From Leptospiraceae bacterium (GTDB lineage Bacteria; Spirochaetota; Leptospiria; Leptospirales; Leptospiraceae): a stretch of 64,000 bases of DNA. Positions 7,196-16,909 of the stretch are shown piece by piece. The notes beneath the pieces are model-generated. The model saw only the letters and a program-made list of their open reading frames with translations. It did not search any database and had not been told where the DNA came from. The DNA lies in contig JAKRSH010000024.1 in the NCBI GenBank assembly GCA_022402465.1, positions 62,001-126,000 on the forward strand, written 5' to 3'. How positions within the stretch are numbered: the stretch's first letter is position 1; the number at the start of each line of letters is the position of its first letter. The translations under genes were made by a program, and so were the position numbers.

Positions 7196-8335
7196 CTAAG
7201 ATCTAGATTTAAAGTTATCGATTCTATCCGTTATTTCTGAATTGGATGGAAATTTTTTAGCAATTTCTTCTAATAATTGTAAGGATTCACTAGAACGATC
7301 TGTATGAAACCAAAGATCAGCCAGTTCAAGAGAGGGTCTAGGATCCATAGGAAATTTAATCTGTAGATCTTGGTAGATGTCTTCAGCCTTTGCTATATCA
7401 CCGATTAAACGAAGAGAGGCAGCCTTACCCAAAGAAGCATAGTAATCATCTCCTGAGGAAAGTATTTTATTGAAACACTCAAGAGCCTTATCGTATTCTC
7501 CCAGACCACGAAGAGAGTCTGCGTATCTATTGATGATGAGTTTATTATCAGGATCAAAGGCTAAGATGGATTCCCAATGGGTGATTGCTTTTTCAAATTC
7601 TTTCTGACCACGATGGGATTCAGCAAGACCGTATAAGGCAAAGAAATTATTTGGATCAAGGATTCTTGCTTTTTCATAGTAGTGAATTGCTTTCTCAAAA
7701 TCTTTGATCTTTCGATAGCTATTTCCAATCTCTGTTAAAATTTTGATGTTTTTTGGTTGGGTGATTAATAGCTTTTCCCACCATTGGATGGCTTCTTGGT
7801 ATCTTTGGCAGGCAAAATACAGATGTCCCAAACCAACAATAACATACTGGTCGTTAGGATTGATCTGCAAGGCAGACATGTAGAAAATTTCTGATTCTTT
7901 GAAGTTCTTTAATTTGCGGTGAGCATCGGCTACTCTGGAAAGAATGCTTGCATCAGTTACCATTATGTGTCTGTATTCTTCTGCTATCTCTATAACCTTA
8001 TTCAATTGATTCATCTCTCGGTAGCAATTCATAATACCCATGAGAGAGAATTTATTCGATGAATCTTGTTCAAGGCATCTTCTATAGAATGGAATAGCCT
8101 CATCAGGTTTCTTAGTCTTGAAAAACAAATCTCCCATACCAACAAGACCATAGGTATTGGATGGATCCAAAATCAATAAGGCATCAAGTCTCTCTTTTGC
8201 ATCAAGATATCTTCTTTGGTCTAGGTAACGATAAGCATCCTTAGCTAGACTCTTGATCTTTGCAAATTGATCATCTTCATCAGAATTACTTAAGATAGGT
8301 GTATTGGGAGAATTTTCAATTGGCTTAGAATCCAT
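7196..8335 (-). CDS. TPR-repeat protein
   Basis: A 379-residue soluble protein made almost entirely of tetratricopeptide repeats. About nine 34-residue units run from residue 28 to the end, with the typical W/L-G-Y-A-F-P pattern (for example [20 protein letters not shown] and [20 protein letters not shown]). TPR arrays bind partner proteins. No catalytic domain, signal peptide or membrane segment is seen, so a cytoplasmic scaffold is likely. It is transcribed alone, divergent from ilvB across a 270-base gap. Confidence 0.88.
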   Translation of the reverse strand: MDSKPIENSPNTPILSNSDEDDQFAKIKSLAKDAYRYLDQRRYLDAKERLDALLILDPSNTYGLVGMGDLFFKTKKPDEAIPFYRRCLEQDSSNKFSLMGIMNCYREMNQLNKVIEIAEEYRHIMVTDASILSRVADAHRKLKNFKESEIFYMSALQINPNDQYVIVGLGHLYFACQRYQEAIQWWEKLLITQPKNIKILTEIGNSYRKIKDFEKAIHYYEKARILDPNNFFALYGLAESHRGQKEFEKAITHWESILAFDPDNKLIINRYADSLRGLGEYDKALECFNKILSSGDDYYASLGKAASLRLIGDIAKAEDIYQDLQIKFPMDPRPSLELADLWFHTDRSSESLQLLEEIAKKFPSNSEITDRIDNFKSRS

Positions 8336-8422
8336 AGTATCTATTAAACTTTTATCTATGTTATATTTTAGGCAATAAATTGTTAAGATAAATCCAATTT
8401 ACTTCTCTAAGCTTTCACCACA

Positions 8423-8482
8423 ATGGATTCTGTAAAGTATTTCATTCTCGTTTTTGATAGAATCCTATTTATGGTTTTATGA
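8423..8482 (+). CDS. Possible ilv leader peptide (19 residues)
   Basis: An ATG-started mini-frame encodes MDSVKYFILVFDRILFMVL. Eight of its 19 residues are Val, Ile or Leu, the amino acids made by the pathway that ilvB-ilvN begin. It lies 123 bases before ilvB. Such a peptide could sense charged branched-chain tRNAs by attenuation. Against it, no good ribosome-binding site precedes it, and AT-rich DNA yields such residues easily. Treat as a candidate. Confidence 0.3.
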   Translation: MDSVKYFILVFDRILFMVL

Positions 8483-8530
8483 TGTGATTTTAAAATGATT
8501 ATAGCAATTTCAAGTCGCAAGTATGGAAAG

Positions 8531-8608
8531 CATGAAAATCTCTTATGGGAATCTCTGTTGACTTTCCTCTCTTGGATACAGAATTGACTCTTAAGAGAGT
8601 TTTTCATG
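8531..8608 (+). promoter_or_regulatory. Candidate ilvB leader RNA with two exclusive structures
   Basis: catgaaaatctctt (8531-8544) is complementary to aagagagtttttcatg (8593-8608) apart from a two-base bulge. Pairing would bury the ilvB ribosome-binding region and start codon. The same downstream arm can instead fold into a compact hairpin, actct-taag-agagt (8587-8600), followed by a T-run to 8604, which resembles a small terminator. The two folds exclude each other, as in an attenuator or translational switch. The pairing is read directly from sequence; the regulatory role is inference. Confidence 0.45.
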
Positions 8609-10309
8609 AACATTGACGGAAAAATCACAGGGGCAAGGCTTTTAGTTGAGCTTTTAGAAGAAAGAGGAGTGGATATTGCCTTTGGCTATCCCGGCGGAGC
8701 CATACTCCCTTTTTATGATGAATTATATCATAGTAAGAAAATACAACATATTCTTGTTCGACATGAACAAGGTGCTATACATATGGCGGAGGGTTATGCT
8801 AGAGCAACAGGTAAGTTAGGTGTCTGCATTGCAACCTCTGGACCAGGTGCTACGAATTTGGTAACTGGACTCGCAGATGCAAAGATGGACTCTATTCCAG
8901 TTCTTGCTATCACTGGCCAAGTATCTACATCGGTAATTGGAACTGATGCCTTCCAAGAAGCTGATATCTATGGAATCACTATTCCTATTACCAAATACAA
9001 TGCTTTAATGAAAAGTGCGGATGATATTGCAAGACATTTTGAAGAAGCAACTAAGATCGCCATGGGTGGAAGACCTGGCCCTGTTTTGATTGATTTTCCA
9101 AAAGATGTTCAACTTCAATTAACGAATATTCGTAAAGCGGATAAATTAAAAATTGCATCCCATCATTATGAAAGACCTAAAGTGATTGGAAATGTAGAAG
9201 AATTTGCTGAGGCATTAAATCGTGCCAAGAAACCATTGTTATATGTAGGTGGCGGAGCGATCAATTCTTTTGCAGCAGCTGAAATCAAGTTACTAGCTGA
9301 AGCAGGAAATATTCCTGTTACAACAACACTTATGGGAATTGGAGCTTTTCCAGGAACTCATGAGCTTTCTGTAGGTATGCTAGGTATGCATGGAACAGCT
9401 TATGCAAATAAGGCGATAGTCGAATGTGATTATCTTTTGAACCTAGGAGCTAGGTTTGATGATAGAGTTGCTAAGGTTGGTGAATTTGCTGAAACTGCAG
9501 TTCGAGCACACATTGATATTGATAAGGCTGAATTTAATAAAAGAATTGATGTTGATTATGTGCTTCATGGAGATTTGAAAGATTGCATTCGCGAGATTCT
9601 TCCTTTTGTAAAGAAGATTGAAAGAAAAGAATGGATAGATCAAATTAAGTCCTTCAAGAAAGAACATCCACTGCAATATGATAATACTGGTGATGCTATC
9701 CGTCCCCAGGAATTCTTAGAAAAGATGTATAAGAAGACCAAGGGAGAAGCTATTGTCTCCACCGATGTAGGCCAGCACCAAATGTGGGCGGCTCAGTATT
9801 ACATTTTTGATGAACCTAACAACTGGTTGACCTCAGGTGGTCTTGGAACTATGGGATATGGACTTCCCGCAGCGATAGGAGCTAAATTTGGAAGACCTGA
9901 CAAAACTGTAATTTGCATATCTGGAGATGGCTCAATTCAAATGAATATCCAAGAGCTTGCTACTATCTCTATGTACAAATTGGGAGTAAAGATTGTAATT
10001 TTCAATAATAACTTCCTGGGAATGGTTAGGCAGTGGCAAGAATTATTCTACGAAGAAAGATTTAGTGAATCTGAGTGGAATTACAATCCGAATTTTGTAA
10101 AAGTTGCAGAGGCTTATGACATCCCTGGTATGAAGATAGAATCCAAGGATCAAATTGATAAGGGTTTAGAATTCTTATTTAAGGATGATAAAGCGGCTTT
10201 AATTGAAGTTATGATACCAGCCGAAGAGAAGGTATTTCCTATGATACCAGCAGGATTATCCCAAAAGGAAATGATTGAATTCAAAGATCATTTGAAGATG
10301 AAGAAATGA
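8606..10309 (+). CDS. ilvB: Acetolactate synthase, large (catalytic) subunit
   Basis: This 567-residue, ThDP-, FAD- and Mg-dependent enzyme condenses two pyruvates, or pyruvate and 2-oxobutyrate. That is the first common step of valine, leucine and isoleucine synthesis. The pyrimidine-binding domain carries the ThDP-activating Glu54 in [16 protein letters not shown]. The middle FAD-binding domain contains GARFDDRV. The C-terminal domain has the ThDP/Mg motif GDGSIQMN (from residue 440) ending in NNN. Length is normal for the family. It overlaps ilvN by four bases (ATGA), so the subunits are made in step. A possible attenuation leader lies upstream. Confidence 0.96.
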   Translation: MNIDGKITGARLLVELLEERGVDIAFGYPGGAILPFYDELYHSKKIQHILVRHEQGAIHMAEGYARATGKLGVCIATSGPGATNLVTGLADAKMDSIPVLAITGQVSTSVIGTDAFQEADIYGITIPITKYNALMKSADDIARHFEEATKIAMGGRPGPVLIDFPKDVQLQLTNIRKADKLKIASHHYERPKVIGNVEEFAEALNRAKKPLLYVGGGAINSFAAAEIKLLAEAGNIPVTTTLMGIGAFPGTHELSVGMLGMHGTAYANKAIVECDYLLNLGARFDDRVAKVGEFAETAVRAHIDIDKAEFNKRIDVDYVLHGDLKDCIREILPFVKKIERKEWIDQIKSFKKEHPLQYDNTGDAIRPQEFLEKMYKKTKGEAIVSTDVGQHQMWAAQYYIFDEPNNWLTSGGLGTMGYGLPAAIGAKFGRPDKTVICISGDGSIQMNIQELATISMYKLGVKIVIFNNNFLGMVRQWQELFYEERFSESEWNYNPNFVKVAEAYDIPGMKIESKDQIDKGLEFLFKDDKAALIEVMIPAEEKVFPMIPAGLSQKEMIEFKDHLKMKK

Positions 10310-10788
10310 AGCATACCTTAAGTATATTAGTAAATAATAATCCAGGTGTGATGAGCCATGTATCTGGACTATTCACGCGAAGAAGTTATAATATTGATTC
10401 CATTGCTGTCGGAGTTACCTCTAATGTAGAGATTTCTTCCATGACTATAGTTGTTCGAGGCGATGAGGCAATGCTTGCCCAAGTCAAGAAACAACTCATG
10501 AAGTTACCAGATGTACTTTCAGTAGAAGATCTTGCTTATGAAGATTCTATCAATAGAGAATTGGTTTTAATTTCTGTTTCCTTGAAGGATGCAACAAGAG
10601 TAGAAGTGATTTCTATTTGTGAAGTTTTTAAGGCAAAGATAGTCGAGTTGAATCTTGATTCCATTTTGGTAGAGTTTTCTGGAAATACCCGACAAGTTTC
10701 GAGTTTCATACAGAATATGGAGATCTATGGAATTATAGAAATCGCAAGAACGGGACAAATTGCTTTAAAATATAGAGGCAAGGTCTAA
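10306..10788 (+). CDS. ilvN: Acetolactate synthase, small (regulatory) subunit
   Basis: A 160-residue regulatory subunit that binds the large subunit, raises its activity and confers feedback inhibition by branched-chain amino acids. An ACT domain fills residues 3-75 ([20 protein letters not shown], with the NNPG turn that forms the effector site). The C-terminal half is the ALS_ss_C domain (residues 85-158, ending [17 protein letters not shown]). The length is that of the IlvH/IlvN long form. Its ATG overlaps the ilvB stop. Confidence 0.95.
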   Translation: MKHTLSILVNNNPGVMSHVSGLFTRRSYNIDSIAVGVTSNVEISSMTIVVRGDEAMLAQVKKQLMKLPDVLSVEDLAYEDSINRELVLISVSLKDATRVEVISICEVFKAKIVELNLDSILVEFSGNTRQVSSFIQNMEIYGIIEIARTGQIALKYRGKV

Positions 10789-10890
10789 ATTTTTCCAAAA
10801 TCAAGCTAGAACGGATTTCTAGCTCTGCTTTATTTGCATCGAAAATGAAAAATCCTTGATTTTGGTGTCTTTGCAATCCGTTAATGAAGT

Positions 10891-12084
10891 ATGGGTTTTG
10901 CATTTCGTGAACTAAAGCTTTTTGATCCCAAGGCGAGACTTCTTGTGGATGAAACATTTAAAATTGCTGTCTCAGAGCAGCAGGCGGAAGATCCCTTAGC
11001 GGACCTTCTTGTAGCTAGTGCCAATCCAGAGGAAGCACCTGGCAAAAATTTCCAAGATTTTAGAACCAAGGGTCATATCACTGGAAATTTAATATCCATA
11101 CAAGGACCCAAGGGTGGAAATTATTTTCTATGTGTGAACCATAAGGGCGAAGTAATACTTTTTGAATATGCCCAAGGGAAGATTGCTCCTGCTTGGAATA
11201 TAAGTATACCTGGAGCTTTTTATAGAGCACCTGTTATTGTGAATGGTGTTGCATTTGCAGTCAACAAACAAGGTACAATATCAGCGATTCGTTTGAATTG
11301 GTCAGAAGATGGTAAGCCTGCAGAACCAAGCATCATCTGGCAGAAGCCCTTAAACCAAACTGTTTTTTCAAAGCCATTTGCAACGGATAAGGTTTTATTG
11401 ATAGCTTCTATGAATTCTTTACATGCCTTTGATTGCTACTCAGGAAGTGAAGTCGAGTCAGGTAAGCTTGGACGTAAATTATGGGAACAGAGAATTAGTA
11501 GTACTGTTGGCTCCCCAGAATTAGGCAAAGGATCTGTGTTCATAGGCTCTGAGGATAAATCAATTTATGCATTTAGTTATTCTGCTGATGGACTTTCTAG
11601 TGCTTGGAAGGTCAAAACCGATGGGCCAGTTCGATCAAAACCATATTTAAGCAAAAAAGGAAATTATTTATTGGCTGCATCTATGGATGGAGTCTTGTAT
11701 GCTCTTGAGCCAAATTCAGGTAAGGCACAATGGACTTTTCCTGCTAGAGCTGCTATACATTCGGAAATTATTTCTTTCTTAGATGGCAATGATGAATACT
11801 TTGTATTCGGGAATGATGAAGGAACGATTTTTTGCCTGAATTTTTATGGAAAACTACAGTGGAAGTTTAATACGGATGGAAGAATTCGATGTGAATTCTT
11901 GTTACATAATAATACAATCTTTTTCGGATCAGAAGATAATCATCTCTATGGTTTGAATAAGACCACTGGCAAATTGGTGTTAAAATACAATACCGACGGC
12001 AATATCAATGGAGCGCCTGTTATTTTTGATAATAGATTGTTCATAGGCTCAACTGATAACTTTATACATGGAATTTACATCTAA
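10891..12084 (+). CDS. PQQ-like beta-propeller repeat protein
   Basis: A 397-residue protein with a variable N-terminal part (1-60), then about eight propeller blades of some 40 residues. Each has a strand pattern such as GSEDKSIYAFSYSADG, AASMDGVLYALEPNSGKAQW and GSEDNHLYGLNKTTGKLVLK. These are PQQ/pyrrolo-quinoline-type repeats as in BamB, used mainly for protein contacts; the residues for PQQ-enzyme catalysis are not evident. No signal peptide is seen, so it may be cytoplasmic, unlike BamB. It is the first gene of a tight three-gene run with a membrane protein and a tubulin-like GTPase, which suggests a role as an adaptor in that complex. Confidence 0.85.
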   Translation: MGFAFRELKLFDPKARLLVDETFKIAVSEQQAEDPLADLLVASANPEEAPGKNFQDFRTKGHITGNLISIQGPKGGNYFLCVNHKGEVILFEYAQGKIAPAWNISIPGAFYRAPVIVNGVAFAVNKQGTISAIRLNWSEDGKPAEPSIIWQKPLNQTVFSKPFATDKVLLIASMNSLHAFDCYSGSEVESGKLGRKLWEQRISSTVGSPELGKGSVFIGSEDKSIYAFSYSADGLSSAWKVKTDGPVRSKPYLSKKGNYLLAASMDGVLYALEPNSGKAQWTFPARAAIHSEIISFLDGNDEYFVFGNDEGTIFCLNFYGKLQWKFNTDGRIRCEFLLHNNTIFFGSEDNHLYGLNKTTGKLVLKYNTDGNINGAPVIFDNRLFIGSTDNFIHGIYI

Positions 12085-12095
12085 GGAGAACTACA

Positions 12096-13004
12096 TTGAT
12101 TTGGTTTTTAGCACAATACGATAGCCCTTACTCTCCTGAATACGTTAAGCGTATAGAAGATAAGGCTGATAACTTCGAGACATTATTCTTCTTTTTGATG
12201 TTAGTGTGTATCTTTTTATTTTTGTATATTGTTTATCAATTTATTAGAATTCGCAGGCTTTCCGCAAGTCTTCCAGAGGACAATCGATACAAAACTCCTA
12301 TAGAGCCTAAACCTGAAGGAAAAACAAAAAAGGCAGCCAAGATTCCAGAACCTATAGTAGATAAACCAGCACTTGATACTCAAGCTACACTTTCAGCTAA
12401 GATGCCCAAGCAATCTGATATTCCAGATCCTGGTTTGATTTTTAAATATGTTCTTAAGGCTGACTCTCCTGAAAAAACTATCTCTATAGGTCAGAAAGAA
12501 GGAACGATAAAATTATACTCTACTGAAATTGTAGATCATCACTTAACAATAATGATTCGACAATTGGACAATTCTAGAAATAGAGACATTTACGATTTAC
12601 CAGAAAAGATTGAAGAAGAGTATGTGGTGGATTTTCGGCGAGGTGGTAAGCTTTTGTATCTTCTTCCAGGAGAAAGTAAAATCCAAGAAATGGGTGCGAG
12701 AATGAGGATTTATATTAAATCCAAACCCGATCCTACAGGAGATATTTCTCTAGGGAGTATAGATCCCCAAAGTCCCATACGATTTCGATTAGGCGATAGG
12801 CTTACCCAAGATGGAAAGTTTAGGGGTGGATTTTTTGAATTTCATTTCTTTACAAAAAATATTGATACAGTAACCCAATCTGGAATTCCTGTGGTTGAGA
12901 AACAGTTCTTTCTAAAATTATACAAAATCTACCCTGGTTATGACACAGCAAGCCAGAATGGAGAGGGTCTCTTTCCTATGATAGATCCTTTTGCGAAAAA
13001 ATGA
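12096..13004 (+). CDS. Single-span membrane protein of the tubulin-like operon
   Basis: 302 residues. The TTG start is chosen because aaggag lies 7 bases upstream and the first residues (MIWFLAQYDSPYSPEYVKRI) precede one strong transmembrane helix (about residues 29-50, LFFFLMLVCIFLFLYIVYQF). A Pro/Lys-rich linker (65-110) leads to a predicted cytoplasmic beta-rich domain (110-295). That domain contains a DFRRGGKLLYLLPGE segment and a LGDRLTQDGKFRGGFFEFHF segment, broadly reminiscent of PilZ-type barrels but lacking a clear RxxxR. It starts 11 bases after the propeller gene and overlaps the GTPase gene by four bases. It probably anchors the GTPase to the inner membrane. Confidence 0.75.
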   Translation: MIWFLAQYDSPYSPEYVKRIEDKADNFETLFFFLMLVCIFLFLYIVYQFIRIRRLSASLPEDNRYKTPIEPKPEGKTKKAAKIPEPIVDKPALDTQATLSAKMPKQSDIPDPGLIFKYVLKADSPEKTISIGQKEGTIKLYSTEIVDHHLTIMIRQLDNSRNRDIYDLPEKIEEEYVVDFRRGGKLLYLLPGESKIQEMGARMRIYIKSKPDPTGDISLGSIDPQSPIRFRLGDRLTQDGKFRGGFFEFHFFTKNIDTVTQSGIPVVEKQFFLKLYKIYPGYDTASQNGEGLFPMIDPFAKK

Positions 13005-16000
13005 GCGATATACAAAAAGCCATAAAACGAGTATTAGATGGTGATAAACCGGCCGTACGTAAATCCATAATTATCGGTGTCGGTGGTTCAGGTATGAAGG
13101 GTGTTCTCTCTGTTAAGAAATGGATGGAAAACAATCTACCGAATGAAGCCTTTCGTTATTTACGATTTGTTGGAATTGATACTACTGATATTGAGACGAG
13201 TATAGAAGCTCAGGGTGGAAAATACAGATTCCCATCTAAGCAAATGTTCCAAGAAGAAAGTAGAATGCTCTACCTTTCTTCTCCAACACCACCTGAATTA
13301 TCCATGGATTTTCTCAGAGATAAATATGCAAATGATCCAGCCTATGACTGGCTTCCTAATCCCGATGTCTACGACATCTCAACAAGAGCAGGGCAGGGAG
13401 CCAACCAAACAAGACCCTTAGGACGAATTGCATTTTTTGATAACCAAGAAAAAATTCGAGAAGCATTAATCAAAGAAAGAGATCGTTTGGACGAATTGTC
13501 CAATACTCCTAAGTATTTTCAGCTTTTAGATGTAAAAGAAGAAGATAGAAAAGAAGAGATGATCTCTTTTGAAATTAAACCAGGTATTAATAAATACTAT
13601 TTTCAAGATAAAATTGAGAAAGGAAGAGAATTTATAGCGCTTGAACCTGATGCACAAGCAAGAGCAATTTTGGCACCTCATTCCAAGTCCATGATTCAAA
13701 TTGAATCCTTTCCTCAAGATGAGAAAGGATATCATTTTGCAGTAAATCCTAGTCGATTCGCTGGCAAAACATTTAATTTCAAGGGAGTCCATGTTAAACG
13801 CGATGGGCAGATTTCCATATTTATCACCTGTTCTATCGTAGGCGGAACAGGCAATGGAATGATACTCGATATCGCTGCTATGGCAAAAGATATCTTTAAG
13901 GATCACTGGCCACTTCCTAGAATTTATGGAATCTTAGTTCTACCATCTGCCTTTAAGAAGGTTGTTTATAATCGAAATGCTAGAGCCAATGCTTATGCAG
14001 CCTTGAAAGAATTTGACTATTTCATGAGCGGGAATTCTTTTAAAGCAAAATACCCAAGTGGTAGAGAAGTAGTAGTCAATGATCAAATTTTTGATAATGG
14101 TATGCTGTATTTATTAGATATTGAGAACATGGCTGGCAATACTTTGCAGGGTCGTGATCAGGTGCAAGAACTTACAGGTCAATTTATTTCTACCTTTGTT
14201 GCATCCACTGTGGGTGGTGCCATAGAAGAAAGAATGGTGAATGATTCGACACGCGTATCGGGTTATTTTCCAGAATCTGAAGGTTCTAAGCGTAAGGCAT
14301 GCTTCAATTCATTTGGTATCTCAAGAGTTGTCTATCCCGTAGAACAGATGACTAATATAGGATATAAGATAACAGCGAATAAGCTAATTGAAAATTTTGT
14401 TAAAGAAGTAAGTCCAAGATTGCTCTTGGAAACAATTGGTGATTTAAGTAAGGGTTTAGTTCGTGCACTTAGATTGAATTGTCTTTCTTTGTTTGAGATT
14501 CTTTATCCAGACTACCAAATGGATATGGATGTTGAATTCAAGTCATGGAATCTGAGAATGGAAGCTGCCTTAGCGAAGAATGATCCACGAGGTGTTCTTG
14601 CTATTATGGATTCTGTTTTTCGTGATTATGGTCCAGAAGAATCTGAAAAAATCAAAACAAATTATCTCAGTCGTATCCAACAGAGATCTAGATTGGAAGT
14701 GGAAAAGTTCGCAACCATCTTAACAGAAGAAATCCACAAGTATATGAAAGATCCCAATCGAGGATTTCATTTTGCAGAGTCTATACTTGGACTTCTTTTG
14801 GATAAATTGGATCTTTACCAAAAGAAATACTACCAAGAAAGAGTTGGTTTACAGAGATACTCCCGTGAAGACATGCAAGCTGCCATGGAAGATATTGAGT
14901 CATCTGGGACAGCATTTAGCAAGGATACTGCGAAGAATTTTATCAAGATGCAAGATTTTAACTTCCGACAATTGGTCTTTGAATCCTTGCTTTCTTCCGC
15001 AGAGAATTTTATTCGAGATTTGAAGACATCCGTCTTTAATATTCGCAACAATGAAGTTTTAACTATTAAAGAAAAAGTGTTAGGACTTCAGAAGACTCTA
15101 GAGAAAGAAATCCAAGAAGAAAAATTCGAACTAATAGAGAAGAAAAATCCACTCTTCTTCTATTTAATCAATCCAGATGAGATAGATCAATTCTTGCATA
15201 GATATTTCTATTCTAGATTATCCATAGAAGATATGTCCAATGAGGTCGATTTTATTCATATGGATAGAGAAGATGATGCCATGCAGATTCTTACAACCCA
15301 TTTGATAGCAACGCGAGGACTTTCTATTCTTGATAAGAAGGCAGATGAAATTCAGGACATTTTGAACAGAACCTATCCAGCCTTATTGTCCTTAACTCCT
15401 TTGGAGATTAAGAAAGCACTTGCCGAGGAACTTGAGCAATCCGAAGACAAATTAGAGGTATCAGAATCTACTCAGAATAAAATTGAAATGGAAAGTATTC
15501 GTACTAAACTTTTTCAGCTAATTTATTCGAGAATGAGCGGAGTTAACTTCAATACTATTAGCATCAAATCAGTACTAGAAGAAAAGAAAATCCCACTCAA
15601 GAAACTTTTAGAAAAGTTGGACACATTTTCAAGGCCCTATATTTCCGTAGAAGCATCAGGCTTGGATGCTATGGAATACTACAGAACGGTTTCAAATTTT
15701 CCATTGAATACTTATGAAGATGGAGATGATGATAGCAAAGTTCAAGAGAATGACTTGCCAGGAAGATTGGATCACTATAAGAAACGATCTTCCATAGTTC
15801 CAGCGATCAGCGTAGAGAATTTTGAAGTGCCATCTATCTGCAAGCCTTATGAGATGATATCCATAGGCATTCTTTTAGGTGTGCCCATTTATAAAATTCA
15901 AAACATTGAAGATAGTATGAAGGATTATCATGCATTGATGGAAGAGCGTTCTCATCCCTTGCATTGTTTTAATAATCCTAAACTAGATGCAAAATACTTT

Positions 16001-16825
16001 CCTGATCCTATGCGTGATTTGAATTATCTCAACCCGGCTAGGTTGTGGGATGGTTTACTTCAATTTGGAATTCTAAAGCAAAAAGATTCCGTCTTTGAAT
16101 ACGATGAAAGTCTTGCTATGAACCTGAAAGAAATGGAGGCAAGGGAAGGTTACAAAGACCAGCTTCTTGATTTAGAAAAGAAGATCCTTGCCTCAGGTGG
16201 ATATGAAAATATGTCTGCTAGCTTACTCGCTCAATCCATCCAAGCTTTGGCTATGCTTGCTAAGCTGAAAGATGGTTCTATAGTCTTTCGTCGTGAGATA
16301 TCATTTATAATCGCAGATATTCTTGATGGTGATGGAACCGCCGAACGTGCTAAGGAAAAAAATCTAAGTAAAGACGCCTACATAGAAAAATACTTAAAAC
16401 CTCCTAAATTTCAAACGCCTAATGATTTGGTAAAATTTCTATCTTCTCTAGATGGAAAGGTTCGTTCCTTTCTAATAGCAGATATCAAGAAGACAATTGC
16501 AAATACTAAATCCAACCAACTATCTGGAGCCCCTGTTAGTCTTCCTGCATCCAAAGTACAATCTACGAAACTTCCTAGCTTCAAAGATAAGATGGCATTT
16601 TATGAATATTTCGAGAAAAAGGGATCATTAGAATGGCAACGCTTGATGAAGGAAGAAATGGTTCGCAAAATGTCCACGCATTTGGGATCCTATGATTTCA
16701 GAATGGACTATGACCCAACTCTCTTAGATAGAAAGAAAATTACGGATTATTTAAATGAAATGAGGGACAAATTGCCAGATGTAGTAACTTGGGAAGTCGC
16801 GGTAAATAATAAGATAATTAAATAG
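13001..16825 (+). CDS. Large tubulin/FtsZ-like GTPase
   Basis: A 1274-residue protein whose N-terminal part (about 20-450) matches the tubulin-like (Tubulin_2 type) superfamily. The first glycine loop is GVGGSGMKG (26-34). A T3-like FVGIDTTD follows (57-64). The tubulin signature loop is CSIVGGTGNGM (277-287), equivalent to GGGTGTG/S of FtsZ and tubulin. The remaining 800 residues are mostly helical and contain no recognised domain. Members of these large FtsZ-like families have been proposed to remodel membranes, distinct from cell division by FtsZ; experimental data are scarce. It shares an operon with a beta-propeller protein and a one-span membrane protein, and a hairpin terminator follows the stop. 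Confidence 0.83.
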   Translation: MSDIQKAIKRVLDGDKPAVRKSIIIGVGGSGMKGVLSVKKWMENNLPNEAFRYLRFVGIDTTDIETSIEAQGGKYRFPSKQMFQEESRMLYLSSPTPPELSMDFLRDKYANDPAYDWLPNPDVYDISTRAGQGANQTRPLGRIAFFDNQEKIREALIKERDRLDELSNTPKYFQLLDVKEEDRKEEMISFEIKPGINKYYFQDKIEKGREFIALEPDAQARAILAPHSKSMIQIESFPQDEKGYHFAVNPSRFAGKTFNFKGVHVKRDGQISIFITCSIVGGTGNGMILDIAAMAKDIFKDHWPLPRIYGILVLPSAFKKVVYNRNARANAYAALKEFDYFMSGNSFKAKYPSGREVVVNDQIFDNGMLYLLDIENMAGNTLQGRDQVQELTGQFISTFVASTVGGAIEERMVNDSTRVSGYFPESEGSKRKACFNSFGISRVVYPVEQMTNIGYKITANKLIENFVKEVSPRLLLETIGDLSKGLVRALRLNCLSLFEILYPDYQMDMDVEFKSWNLRMEAALAKNDPRGVLAIMDSVFRDYGPEESEKIKTNYLSRIQQRSRLEVEKFATILTEEIHKYMKDPNRGFHFAESILGLLLDKLDLYQKKYYQERVGLQRYSREDMQAAMEDIESSGTAFSKDTAKNFIKMQDFNFRQLVFESLLSSAENFIRDLKTSVFNIRNNEVLTIKEKVLGLQKTLEKEIQEEKFELIEKKNPLFFYLINPDEIDQFLHRYFYSRLSIEDMSNEVDFIHMDREDDAMQILTTHLIATRGLSILDKKADEIQDILNRTYPALLSLTPLEIKKALAEELEQSEDKLEVSESTQNKIEMESIRTKLFQLIYSRMSGVNFNTISIKSVLEEKKIPLKKLLEKLDTFSRPYISVEASGLDAMEYYRTVSNFPLNTYEDGDDDSKVQENDLPGRLDHYKKRSSIVPAISVENFEVPSICKPYEMISIGILLGVPIYKIQNIEDSMKDYHALMEERSHPLHCFNNPKLDAKYFPDPMRDLNYLNPARLWDGLLQFGILKQKDSVFEYDESLAMNLKEMEAREGYKDQLLDLEKKILASGGYENMSASLLAQSIQALAMLAKLKDGSIVFRREISFIIADILDGDGTAERAKEKNLSKDAYIEKYLKPPKFQTPNDLVKFLSSLDGKVRSFLIADIKKTIANTKSNQLSGAPVSLPASKVQSTKLPSFKDKMAFYEYFEKKGSLEWQRLMKEEMVRKMSTHLGSYDFRMDYDPTLLDRKKITDYLNEMRDKLPDVVTWEVAVNNKIIK

Positions 16826-16860
16826 ATGAATCTTTTCTTGAAATGATTCATCTTTCTTAA
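16824..16860 (+). terminator. Hairpin terminator of the tubulin-like operon
   Basis: agatgaatc (16824-16832) pairs perfectly with gattcatct (16845-16853), followed by a T-rich stretch (ttcttaa). It overlaps the stop codon of the GTPase gene. The T-run is short, so strength is uncertain. Confidence 0.6.
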
Positions 16861-16909
16861 GAGGATTTGATTTAGCTTTTACTCATAGTACATTTTTCAT
16901 TATTATGAT

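Noticed and set aside
13526-13906. 126-residue leftward open frame inside the tubulin-like gene
   Set aside because: Its antisense partner contains the conserved GGTGNGM motif and has far better coding character.
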